6,638 nt of DNA from positions 1 through 6,638 of the forward strand of contig DAHWGZ010000090.1 in the NCBI GenBank assembly GCA_027335965.1, read 5' to 3'. Origin of the DNA: Acidiferrobacter sp. GTDB taxonomy: Bacteria > Pseudomonadota > Gammaproteobacteria > Acidiferrobacterales > Acidiferrobacteraceae. Of this stretch, positions 1 to 6,024 are shown one piece after another (positions within the stretch are counted from its first letter, which is position 1; every line of letters starts with the position of its first letter). Both the position numbers and the translations under genes were made by a program. The notes beneath the pieces were generated by a model. The model made no database searches, was not told the origin of the DNA, and saw only the letters and a list, made by a program, of their open reading frames with translations.

Positions 1-1314
1 ACCCTGCGCGCCCTGCTGCCCTATCTCGGAGATCGGGCGCGTATCGCCCCCGAGGCCATAGACGCTTATCTCGCCCACCGCTACGTCCCGGCCCCCCTAA
101 CCCTGGCGCAGGGCGTGCGGCGGCTAGCCAACGGCAGCTGTCTTAGCTGGGAGTTCGGGCGGGGGTTGCCCCCGGAATTGCGTGTGTACTGGCGCCCGGC
201 GCCCGTGGCCGCGGATTTCCAGGAGACCCTCGATGGCGCGGTGGCGTTGCGCACGGCCTCCGATCGCCCGGTGGGAATCTTTCTGAGCGGCGGCATCGAT
301 TCAGCGGTCGTGGCCTCAAGCCTCGTGCGCCAGGGCTACACGAATATCACCGCCTTTACCGCCACCTTCCCGGGCACCGCCTATGATGAGGGGCCGCAGG
401 CCGCGCGCATGGCCAAGGCCCTGGGTCTTGCCCACAGGGCGGTACCCGTCGAGCCACGCCTCACCGATGATTTCGATCGCATCGTTGCCGATCTCGACGA
501 GCCCTTCGCCGACCCCAGCGCCCTACCGCTCTGGTATCTGGCGCGCGCCGCCACCGAGGAGGTCAAGGTGGTGCTGGGCGGCGATGGTGGTGACGAGCTG
601 TTCGCCGGCTACAAGCGCTACCGCCAACACCTGCGCAGCCGCTGGCGTGGGTCCCTCACCATCCCGCTCGCCTATGACGGTTTGCCGTGGGAGAAGCCGG
701 CGCGCTGGCGCGAGGAGCTGGGATTGACCTGGCAGGAGGCCTATGTGCTGCGGTTCTCGGGGCTTTCGCCTGCCGTGCGTCGCTATCTGCAGCCCGACCT
801 GCCGGGGATGCCCCTCATCCACTGGCGGCACTTCCCCTCGCCACACAAGGGCTTGGCGGCCCTGCTCGACATCGATTTCGCCAATTACCTGCCGGAGTAC
901 ATCCTGCGCAAGGGCGATCTCTGTACCATGGCCCACGGGCTCGAATTGCGCGCCCCGCTCCTCGATCACCGGCTCGTGGAGCTCGTGACCGGCCTGCCCG
1001 CAAATCGGCGCTTCACGCGTCCCGCGAAGTCGCTCCTCATCGGGACCTGCCAGGTCTGCCAGGACGAGGGCCTGTTGACCGCCAAGAAGCGCGGCTTCTC
1101 GCCCCCCTTGAATCGCTGGTTGCGCGAAGACCTCTCCCCGCGGCTCCCGGATCTCGGAGTGCGTCTGGCTGAGGCCACCCATGGCCAGCTCCGGGCGCAA
1201 CGCGTGGATACCCTGGTGGCGGCCTACTCACGCGGCTTCGACAAGCTCGCGGAGCCTGTCTACCAGCTGCTCGTGCTGGACGTCGCCCTGCGATCCCTCG
1301 GCTTCGGGGTTTGA
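1..1314 (+). CDS. asnB: Asparagine synthase family amidotransferase, C-terminal part (5' end outside window)
   Basis: The frame is open from base 1 to the TGA at 1312-1314 (437 codons visible), so the gene begins upstream; the GTG at 115 is internal. Family members have an N-terminal class II glutaminase (catalytic Cys2) and a C-terminal ATP-dependent synthetase, and usually run to about 600-650 residues. The first ~45 visible residues are the end of the glutaminase region and linker. The synthetase follows: the PP-loop SGGIDS at visible residues 96-101 (bases 286-303) binds ATP pyrophosphate, LGGDGGDELFAGY is at 192-204, and LELRAPLLDH and KKRGFSPPLNRW are conserved segments further on. Known chemistry: glutamine amide nitrogen is passed to an AMP-activated carboxylate. 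In O-antigen loci such proteins (WbpS-like) are thought to amidate sugars, so the substrate may be a uronic acid rather than aspartate; that is inference from the neighbours. It converges on the GT9 gene. The family is certain, the substrate is not. Confidence 0.93.
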   Translation, partial: TLRALLPYLGDRARIAPEAIDAYLAHRYVPAPLTLAQGVRRLANGSCLSWEFGRGLPPELRVYWRPAPVAADFQETLDGAVALRTASDRPVGIFLSGGIDSAVVASSLVRQGYTNITAFTATFPGTAYDEGPQAARMAKALGLAHRAVPVEPRLTDDFDRIVADLDEPFADPSALPLWYLARAATEEVKVVLGGDGGDELFAGYKRYRQHLRSRWRGSLTIPLAYDGLPWEKPARWREELGLTWQEAYVLRFSGLSPAVRRYLQPDLPGMPLIHWRHFPSPHKGLAALLDIDFANYLPEYILRKGDLCTMAHGLELRAPLLDHRLVELVTGLPANRRFTRPAKSLLIGTCQVCQDEGLLTAKKRGFSPPLNRWLREDLSPRLPDLGVRLAEATHGQLRAQRVDTLVAAYSRGFDKLAEPVYQLLVLDVALRSLGFGV

Positions 1315-1320
1315 GGGTCG
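1291..1320. terminator. Hairpin over the convergent asnB / GT9 gene ends (possible bidirectional terminator)
   Basis: CGA-CCCTC at 1291-1299 (one bulged T at 1294) pairs with GAGGG-TCG at 1313-1320, giving eight base pairs around a 13-base loop. The hairpin covers the asnB stop codon and ends two bases before the last codon of the converging GT9 gene. Neither strand has a T tract after the stem, so it is not a canonical Rho-independent terminator. A second small palindrome, AGGGC-T-GCCCT, follows immediately inside the GT9 gene end. The terminator role is inferred from position only. Confidence 0.25.
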
Positions 1321-1321
1321 C

Positions 1322-2440
1322 TCAGGGCTGCCCTTCGGCCAGAACGGCGGAGATGGCGCCAAGGACATCCCTGCCCGAAATCCCGGTGCTGCAGCGGGCC
1401 GTGTAGGCGCAATCCTCGGGGCTACGCACGCATGTCTGAATCCACGGGCGACTCCTTTCGAAGAGCACCGTCTCGTCGCGGCAAGGCATATCAGCGCGAG
1501 TCACTGCTCGGTAAGGGGTGGTCGCGTAGAATTCCGTAGGGCCATAAAGGGCCGCCTGTCCGGGCCCGAAGAGCACGACTGAAGGCGTCCTCGTGACACG
1601 CGCCAGATGCGCGACGCCGGTATCCAAGGAGATAAGCAGCCGGGCCGCGGCCAGGAGGTGCCACATGTCGCGCAAGCCCAGCTGTCCGGCGACGTTTTGA
1701 AATCGTCCTTCGGGGTCGACCGCATGGGCAAGACCCTCCTGCCCTGGGCCCGCGCTCAAGATGATATGGAGCCCTTGTCGGGCGAGCGCCGCGGCTACCT
1801 CGCGCCAGCTTGCCGTGGGCCAATATTTAAGCGGCGAACCGGCGCCAAGATGCAAGACCGCGTACGGGATGTCCGGCGGTGTGAATCTCCCGGGCCCGGG
1901 AGGCGGCCAGTCCTTGGGGTCGAAGCGTTTGCCTTCGGCTCGTTCGTTTCCGGCGAGCGCCGCCATCATGTCAGGCAGGGTCGTGAGCCGGTCGGGTGGG
2001 GATATGGCCTCGTCCAGTGATGCGCGATAATACCAGGCGCCACCAGCGTAGCCGCGAACCCAGCGGGCATCGGCGGCACGCGCAAGCCAACCATGACGGC
2101 TTTCGGCGGGCACGACGGCGAGATCAAAAGGCCCGAGGGCGCGCAGGCGGGTCAGGCTGTGACGATCGCGGGGATCGAAGGGGACGGTTTCGAGACCGTA
2201 CGGGCGCCCCTCGTACAGCGGGGCAAAGGCCGGCGGGCAGGTCATGACGAGGCGTGCGTCCGGGTAATGGTGCCTGAGCCGCGCCAATAGCGGGGTCAGC
2301 ATCAGGGTGTCGCCGAGCAGCAGATTGTGCGCGACCAGGATGCGGTGGACCTCCTCCGCGGGCGGCCTGCGCCCGCCGCGGGTCAGCGCGTGCCAGGCGA
2401 TGCGCGCGCGCAAAGGAAGACGGCTTGCGCGCCTAGCCAT
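1322..2440 (-). CDS. Glycosyltransferase family 9 (heptosyltransferase-like) protein
   Basis: A 372-residue protein of typical GT9 length and two-domain GT-B layout. The first ~32 residues form a basic leader. The N-terminal Rossmann domain then opens with RILVAHNLLLGD (33-44), whose Gly-Asp matches the position of the proposed catalytic Asp in WaaC-type enzymes. The C-terminal nucleotide-sugar domain has LHLGAGSPLKYWP (196-208) and SLDTGVAHLARVTRTP (271-286), the counterpart of the D[ST]G-x2-H loop of heptosyltransferases. Four cysteines (320, 337, 344, 350) lie near the C-terminus. Family role: cytoplasmic-face transfer of heptose or a related sugar from an ADP- or nucleotide-activated donor to LPS core. 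It is less like WaaC, WaaF or WaaQ than its neighbours, so the sugar cannot be named. The ATG at 2440 overlaps the upstream GT4 gene end by 8 bases; the frame stays open further upstream, but that stretch is a shadow of the GT4 gene. It is the last gene of the leftward unit. Confidence 0.9.
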   Translation of the reverse strand: MARRASRLPLRARIAWHALTRGGRRPPAEEVHRILVAHNLLLGDTLMLTPLLARLRHHYPDARLVMTCPPAFAPLYEGRPYGLETVPFDPRDRHSLTRLRALGPFDLAVVPAESRHGWLARAADARWVRGYAGGAWYYRASLDEAISPPDRLTTLPDMMAALAGNERAEGKRFDPKDWPPPGPGRFTPPDIPYAVLHLGAGSPLKYWPTASWREVAAALARQGLHIILSAGPGQEGLAHAVDPEGRFQNVAGQLGLRDMWHLLAAARLLISLDTGVAHLARVTRTPSVVLFGPGQAALYGPTEFYATTPYRAVTRADMPCRDETVLFERSRPWIQTCVRSPEDCAYTARCSTGISGRDVLGAISAVLAEGQP

Positions 2441-3572
2441 GTCCGCCCCGCGCGCGCAGGAGGTCCTCGTAAAAGGCCACGAAACGCTCACCCATGAGGC
2501 GCAGGTCGTAGGGCTCGATAGCGGCGCGTGCCGCCTGGCCCATCTCCGCGCGCTGTATGGGATCGAGTAGTGACGCGCAGGCCCGTGCAATGCCATCGGT
2601 GTCGAGGGCGTCACACACAAACCCCGTTTTGCCCTCGACAAGGAGTTCGGAGGTCCCGGCCGAGCGGCTTGTGACGACCGGCAGACCGCAGGCCATAGCC
2701 TCGAGCACGACGTTGGGTGAGGGATCGTAGAGGGCCGGCAGGATGAAGGCATCGGCGGCCCCATAAAACGGCCGAGGATCTGTCTGGCGCCCGCTAAACC
2801 AAAGGCGGTTCCCTATCCCGAGCGCCTGCCCCAACTGCCGGTAGCGTGCCTCGTGCCGGTCCTGCCCCACCACCAGCAGGCCCGCGGAGGCTGGCAATAA
2901 GGCTATGGCCTTCATCGCCTCGGCAAGCCCCTTGCGGTAGAAGCCCGATCCCACGAACACGAAGATCGTGTCCCCAAAGGGGATGCCATGGCGCTGCCGC
3001 ACTTGGTCGCGCTCGGCCTTCACGTCCGGATGAAAGTGTTGGATGTCGACTCCATTGTAGAGAACCACAAGCTTATCGGCCGTTTGCGGAAAAGCGGTGG
3101 CGATCTCGTCGCGCACCATGCGCGATCCGCATATGACCGCGCGCAGACGCGGATGTGTGAGTGCCTTGGTCTCGGCGGCTAGCGCGTAGAGATGGTAGGG
3201 GTTGAGGCGCAGGCGGACACGCCCCCAAGGGCTCGTCGTCCGCCGGCGCTGGGCAAGCCAGCTGCGGTGCAGGCCATCGCCGGCTCGAAAGATGTCGGCG
3301 CAGGCCATGCGCTCGTGACTCTGCACGAGGTCTGCCTTGAGCGCGCGCAACCTGCGGCAGGCACATAGGGCAAAGCCGAGGTCCCGCCAGATGGAACCGA
3401 GATAGCGGGGGTTGCAGCGCTCGATGCGCATGTCGTCCGCACCCTGCGGCCAATCACGCGTCACAAGCATGATCTCCACGCCCTGTGCCGACAGGGCGTG
3501 GGCGGCCCGTGCCACAAAGCGCTCGGCGCCGCCGTCGGGGCGGTAGCGCTGGCGGATCAGGACGACGCGCAT
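2433..3572 (-). CDS. GT4 glycosyltransferase, WaaG-like (LPS core)
   Basis: A 379-residue GT-B fold glycosyltransferase. The N-terminus MRVVLIRQRYRPDGGAERF (1-19) has the Gly-Gly acceptor loop typical of GT4. ERMACADIFRAGDGLHRSWL (87-106) corresponds in position to the KMPGLDVYFAADVCY segment of Escherichia coli WaaG. The C-terminal donor domain has GSGFYRKG (208-215), LLVVGQD (232-238), FSGR (259-262) and YDPSPNVVLEAMACGLPVV (282-300). In the donor-binding E-x7-E motif the first Glu is replaced by Asp283, paired with Glu291. WaaG adds the first outer-core glucose to heptose II; this protein probably adds a hexose to the heptose region, but the donor is unproven. The ATG at 3572 is chosen because it starts directly at the first beta strand; an in-frame upstream ATG at 3647 would add a Gly-rich tail that merely shadows the waaQ-like gene. 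It overlaps that gene by 16 bases and the GT9 gene by 8, implying translational coupling. Confidence 0.93.
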   Translation of the reverse strand: MRVVLIRQRYRPDGGAERFVARAAHALSAQGVEIMLVTRDWPQGADDMRIERCNPRYLGSIWRDLGFALCACRRLRALKADLVQSHERMACADIFRAGDGLHRSWLAQRRRTTSPWGRVRLRLNPYHLYALAAETKALTHPRLRAVICGSRMVRDEIATAFPQTADKLVVLYNGVDIQHFHPDVKAERDQVRQRHGIPFGDTIFVFVGSGFYRKGLAEAMKAIALLPASAGLLVVGQDRHEARYRQLGQALGIGNRLWFSGRQTDPRPFYGAADAFILPALYDPSPNVVLEAMACGLPVVTSRSAGTSELLVEGKTGFVCDALDTDGIARACASLLDPIQRAEMGQAARAAIEPYDLRLMGERFVAFYEDLLRARGGHG

Positions 3573-4672
3573 GCGCGTGTCTTTGTGTCCTCGAGGAGAT
3601 CCGTTATAGCCTGCACCACCTCCCCCACCCCCACCGCCCCCAGACACTCGCTCACCTGCCCATCACCGCAGCCGGCGAAGCCGCAGGGCCGGCAGCCATA
3701 GGACGAGGCGGTCAGGACGCGCGCCGGCACCCGCCAGGGCGCCCATTCTTGGTCCCCGCTCGGCCCGAAGATCGCGACCACCGGTGTGCCCATGGCCGAG
3801 GCCATGTGCATAGGCGCCGAATCCACGCCTATGAAAAGCTGTGCCCTCTGCAAAAGGGCCGCAAGCTCCTTGAGGGTAAGCGTCCCGCTCCAGTCGACAA
3901 GCGCATCCGAGGACGGAAGCGGCGCGAGGATCTCGGCTATCACCTCGCGCTCCGCGTCATCGGGTCCCGACGTCACGACCAGGGCATGTCCCGCGGCCAG
4001 GAGTTGGCGCATGAGTGCGGTCGTGGATGCGGCGGGCCAGGCCTTGAAAAGCCAGCGCGACGTCGGGTGGATGACGAGAAACGGCCGCGCGGCAAGCCCA
4101 GCCCGCGCAAGGCGGCCATCCACGCCGCTCCAGGCCTCGGGTCCCGCCGCGAGGCGCACGACCTTCTCCTCGGGCGGGATCATAAGCCCCAGTCGGCGCA
4201 GGGCGTCGAGGTGGGTTTCGACGGTGTGTCGCTGGCGGGCGGGGACATCATAGAGATGCGTGAAGCTCCTGCGCCACCAGCGCCCGCGCCGTCCGGGGTA
4301 GCGGCGCGCGACCGCATAACGCGGCTTCAGGATCCGGGTGAGCAGGGCCCCGCGCGGGTGCTCGGTGAGGTGCACAATGAGATCATAGCGGCGGTCCTTC
4401 AAGGCCTTGAGCAAGCGCCGCTCGGTGGCGATCTTGCGGACGAGCGGCAGGTCGCGCGTTCGCCGGTCGATCGTGTGGATGGTGGCGATGTCGGGATTGA
4501 GGCGCAGCATATCGAGGCTGTCTTCGTAGATCAGGGCATCCACCTCGATCCCAGGGATCAGGGCGCGCAGGACGCGGAATACCGGCGTGGCCAGCAACAC
4601 ATCGCCATGGTGGCGGAGCTTTATGACGAGGGCGCGGCGTACGACGGCGGGATCGATGGCATCGGGGAGCAT
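3557..4672 (-). CDS. waaQ: LPS core heptosyltransferase III type (WaaQ/RfaQ), GT9
   Basis: A 371-residue protein (from the start at 4672) resembling E. coli WaaQ along its length. ALVIKLRHHGDVLLATPVF begins at residue 14, with the Gly-Asp at 23-24 matching the proposed catalytic Asp. IHPTSRWLFKAWP (201-213) and FIGVDSAPMHMASAMGTP (280-297) match WaaQ segments QPTARQIFKCW and FIGVDSAPGHIAAAVKTP. WaaQ adds the side-branch heptose III to heptose II of the inner core, at the cytoplasmic face, from ADP-heptose. Cysteines 327, 330, 335 and 343 form a C-x2-C-x4-C-x7-C set absent from E. coli WaaQ. Start choice: another ATG at 4732 would add 20 residues, and an in-frame TAG lies just beyond it. Neither ATG has a clear Shine-Dalgarno site. 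I prefer 4672 because family members start close to the first strand, although the extra codons are mostly G/C-ended, so 4732 stays possible. It is the first gene of the leftward unit. Confidence 0.9.
   Translation of the reverse strand: MLPDAIDPAVVRRALVIKLRHHGDVLLATPVFRVLRALIPGIEVDALIYEDSLDMLRLNPDIATIHTIDRRTRDLPLVRKIATERRLLKALKDRRYDLIVHLTEHPRGALLTRILKPRYAVARRYPGRRGRWWRRSFTHLYDVPARQRHTVETHLDALRRLGLMIPPEEKVVRLAAGPEAWSGVDGRLARAGLAARPFLVIHPTSRWLFKAWPAASTTALMRQLLAAGHALVVTSGPDDAEREVIAEILAPLPSSDALVDWSGTLTLKELAALLQRAQLFIGVDSAPMHMASAMGTPVVAIFGPSGDQEWAPWRVPARVLTASSYGCRPCGFAGCGDGQVSECLGAVGVGEVVQAITDLLEDTKTRACASS
3622..3641 (-). other. G-rich tract (possible two-tier G-quadruplex) inside waaQ, upstream of the GT4 start
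   Basis: On the minus strand three runs of five G (3637-3641, 3628-3632, 3622-3626) are separated by very short spacers and followed by GG pairs at about 3619-3620 and 3616-3617. The tract lies in the 3' part of the waaQ-like gene, about 50 bases before the GT4 start codon. It encodes the Gly/Val-rich segment before the last helix, which may fully explain it. It does not meet the strict rule of four runs of at least three G, because there are only three long runs. Confidence 0.3.
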
Positions 4673-5301
4673 CGCGCCACAATAACGAAGCCCCGTCGGC
4701 TTGTCCACGAACAGCGCCAGGACCTCGGCCATCGGGGGAACCTGAGGGCTCGAGCGATCGGGGGCGCGCGCGGGAAAGACCCGCTAAGGGTGGCGCGAGA
4801 CCGGGCCAGCGCGCTGCACGGCGATTGAGCTGGCACCTTGGACGTCAGCGGCTATCCGGTCGAGCTCCCCCTCCCAGCCTTCCGAGTTTACGGGATTTCT
4901 GGGATTCCCGGCCCCAAATATTTCTGAGGCCCTTCACATAAGTCGCGTGCCGGCCCCGTCATGCGGGGCGTTCTTGCGGCGGCCGCTCTCTTGTGGCCAG
5001 CTGGTGTCCCTGGAAATCCCCGAGGCCCCCTTCGTGCCGCGTGGTCGGCACCTTCCAAAGTATTCGAGTTTGCGAACCAAACAAGCAGGTCTGCGCACCT
5101 TGACAAGCCCCGCATGATTTCTCGCCTTCGTGCCACCCTGTCGGCGTTCACTTGCGCGGTACCTTGGTTGGCATGCAAACGCTTTGCCTCAAGGCCCAGC
5201 GCGCCGCTCACGTCCCATGTATGTCTTGTGGGCGTCTGTTGGCGCATCTAGGCCGTGGGTGGCGGTGATCTGCGAGACGCGAGGCTTGCGGGCTATCGAG
5301 A

Positions 5302-5370
5302 GGGGATCACGACATTCATCCGAATGATTCGCGATGATCGATGTGGCCTCTGATCCCTCACAAGTGGGAT
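5302..5370 (+). promoter_or_regulatory. Nested inverted repeats upstream of the ChaB-domain gene (candidate leader structure or operator)
   Basis: Three pairings can be read directly. An outer stem joins GGGATCA (5303-5309) to TGATCCC (5351-5357), extendable by one G-U pair at 5302/5358. Inside it, TCATCCGAAT (5316-5325) pairs with ATTCG-c-GATGA (5327-5337): ten pairs with one bulged C around a single central base, so as RNA the innermost pairs would open. Third, ATCCC (5353-5357) can instead pair with GGGAT (5366-5370), which excludes the outer stem. The element ends about 50 bases before the ATG at 5423. It could be a leader RNA with alternative folds or a pair of protein-binding sites; it matches no riboswitch class I recognise. 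Confidence 0.3.
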
Positions 5371-5410
5371 GTTCTACAACGCCAACTAGGTTGCAATAGA
5401 CCTTTATCGC

Positions 5411-5416
5411 GAGGAG
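5411..5416 (+). promoter_or_regulatory. Strong Shine-Dalgarno site of the ChaB-domain gene
   Basis: GAGGAG lies six bases before the ATG at 5423 and fixes that start. It is the clearest ribosome binding site in the window; the LPS genes have weak or no such sites, consistent with coupled translation there and independent translation here. Confidence 0.8.
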
Positions 5417-5422
5417 ATATCC

Positions 5423-5938
5423 ATGCCGAGCAAAAAGCCATCGACGGAACCCGAAAAGAGGTCGGCCTCGAGAACCACAGCAAGGTCAAAGTCCGTAGCC
5501 AGCAAGTCCGCTTTGCGATCCGCGGCTGCGGGGCGCCGGCGCATTCGCGCCAAAAGCGCCAAGGGCAAGACGGTGAAGACCGCGAAGGCGGGCCGGTCTG
5601 AAAGTCCTTCCGTGCGCACGAGCACCCCTTCGACCATCGCTCGCTCCGATCGTCATGCCCAGAGCCTGTGGCGCAAGGCCCTCGCCAGTGCGGAAAAAAC
5701 CTATGGTGACGGCGCGCGGGCCCACAGGGTCGCTTATGCCGCGCTGAAGCACGAGTACGAGAAGAGCGGCAACCGCTGGGCGCGCAAGGCAGTGGCTGGG
5801 CCATCGGACGCGCAGGCCGCGCGCGGCCCCACTACTCGCCCCCGTTCGACGGACAAGTCCGCGCGCACGGGCCGGAGACATGTGATCCGCAAGCCCGGCT
5901 CACCCGCGGAGCTACACGCCAAATCGTCCGGGCGCTAG
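5423..5938 (+). CDS. ChaB-domain protein with long basic, histone-H1-like N-terminal arm
   Basis: A 171-residue protein in three parts. Residues 1-75 are a low-complexity Lys/Arg/Ser/Ala/Thr arm with 21 basic and only 3 acidic residues and no predicted fold. Residues about 78-123 resemble E. coli ChaB: HAQSLWRKALASA matches HAQDIYKEAFNSA, and HRVAYAALKHEYEK matches HKVAWAAVKHEYAK. Residues 124-171 are a second disordered, basic tail. There is no signal peptide, membrane segment or cysteine. E. coli ChaB (~76 residues) is named as a regulator of the ChaA cation antiporter, but its biochemical role is poorly known, and no chaA is visible here. The arm resembles bacterial histone-H1-like proteins, so nucleic-acid binding is a reasonable inference. 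The gene stands alone, divergent from the waaQ unit and convergent with waaF, with its own strong ribosome site. Its first ~35 codons use AGG, AGA, ACA, TCA, GTA and TTG, unlike its GC3-rich neighbours. Confidence 0.85.
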   Translation: MPSKKPSTEPEKRSASRTTARSKSVASKSALRSAAAGRRRIRAKSAKGKTVKTAKAGRSESPSVRTSTPSTIARSDRHAQSLWRKALASAEKTYGDGARAHRVAYAALKHEYEKSGNRWARKAVAGPSDAQAARGPTTRPRSTDKSARTGRRHVIRKPGSPAELHAKSSGR

Positions 5939-5950
5939 CCCCGGCCTTTT

Positions 5951-5970
5951 CATGGCCGCCGCCGGCCATG
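5951..5970. repeat. Perfect 8-bp inverted repeat after the ChaB-domain gene
   Basis: CATGGCCG (5951-5958) and CGGCCATG (5963-5970) form a perfect hairpin around the loop CCGC, starting 12 bases after the stop codon. A TTTT run precedes rather than follows the stem on the plus strand, so it is not a standard intrinsic terminator. The upstream CGGCC (5942-5946) can compete for the left arm. It probably protects or terminates the mRNA 3' end, but this is inference from position. Confidence 0.4.
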
Positions 5971-6024
5971 GGCGTGGTGAGTGGAGAGAGGCCCCATATC
6001 AGCTAAGTGAGGTAAGCCATTTGA

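Larger units (their letters stand above)
4673..5422. other. Intergenic region between divergent waaQ-like and ChaB-domain genes, no convincing gene
   Basis: About 750 bases separate two divergently transcribed genes, so both promoters should lie here. The section from about 4840 is visibly richer in A and T than the flanking genes (for example around 4915-4925 and 5055-5085). Open frames of about 70-120 codons exist on both strands, but they lack Shine-Dalgarno sites, have no family resemblance and overlap each other, so I do not call them genes. Structures seen: a hairpin GCCCCG-TCATG-CGGGGC at 4953-4969, an odd-centred dyad GCAAA-CGC-TTTGC at 5175-5187, and the nested dyads listed separately at 5302-5370. 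A perfect TTGACA sits at 5100-5105 (+) but no -10 box follows at the right distance. I could not place a convincing sigma-70 or sigma-54 promoter on either strand. Part of the left edge (4673-4732) may be coding if the upstream waaQ start is used. Confidence 0.6.

Noticed and set aside
2441..2764. 108-residue N-terminal extension of the GT9 gene
   Set aside because: It lies entirely within the GT4 gene in another frame, has no glycosyltransferase features, and the ATG at 2440 gives a normal family length.
3573..3647. Gly-rich N-terminal extension of the GT4 protein
   Set aside because: It is a frame-shifted reading of the G-run tract in the waaQ-like gene; the family start at 3572 directly precedes the first beta strand.
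3485..4828. 447-codon plus-strand frame opposite the waaQ-like gene
   Set aside because: It is the antisense shadow of a clear heptosyltransferase gene, a common artefact in GC-rich DNA, and its product lacks any family features.
5100..5128. Perfect TTGACA as a sigma-70 -35 box
   Set aside because: The bases 15-18 positions downstream (CTCGCCTT) bear no resemblance to a -10 box.
5175..5187. LacI-family-type operator GCAAACGCTTTGC
   Set aside because: LacI-family sites are usually even-length with a central CG; here an odd centre (CGC) breaks the pattern, and no regulator gene is visible.
5162..5190. Sigma-54-like GG...GC spacing around TTGGCATGCAAACGCTTTGC
   Set aside because: The spacing is nine rather than ten bases and the -12 element does not fit TTGCA.
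4888..5247. 119-codon minus-strand frame in the intergenic region
   Set aside because: No Shine-Dalgarno site, no recognisable domain, mixed codon positions, and it overlaps an equally unconvincing plus-strand frame.
4961..5251. 96-codon plus-strand frame whose start vaguely resembles a signal peptide
   Set aside because: No ribosome site; its ATG lies in the loop of a small hairpin; the protein after the hydrophobic start has no coherent composition.
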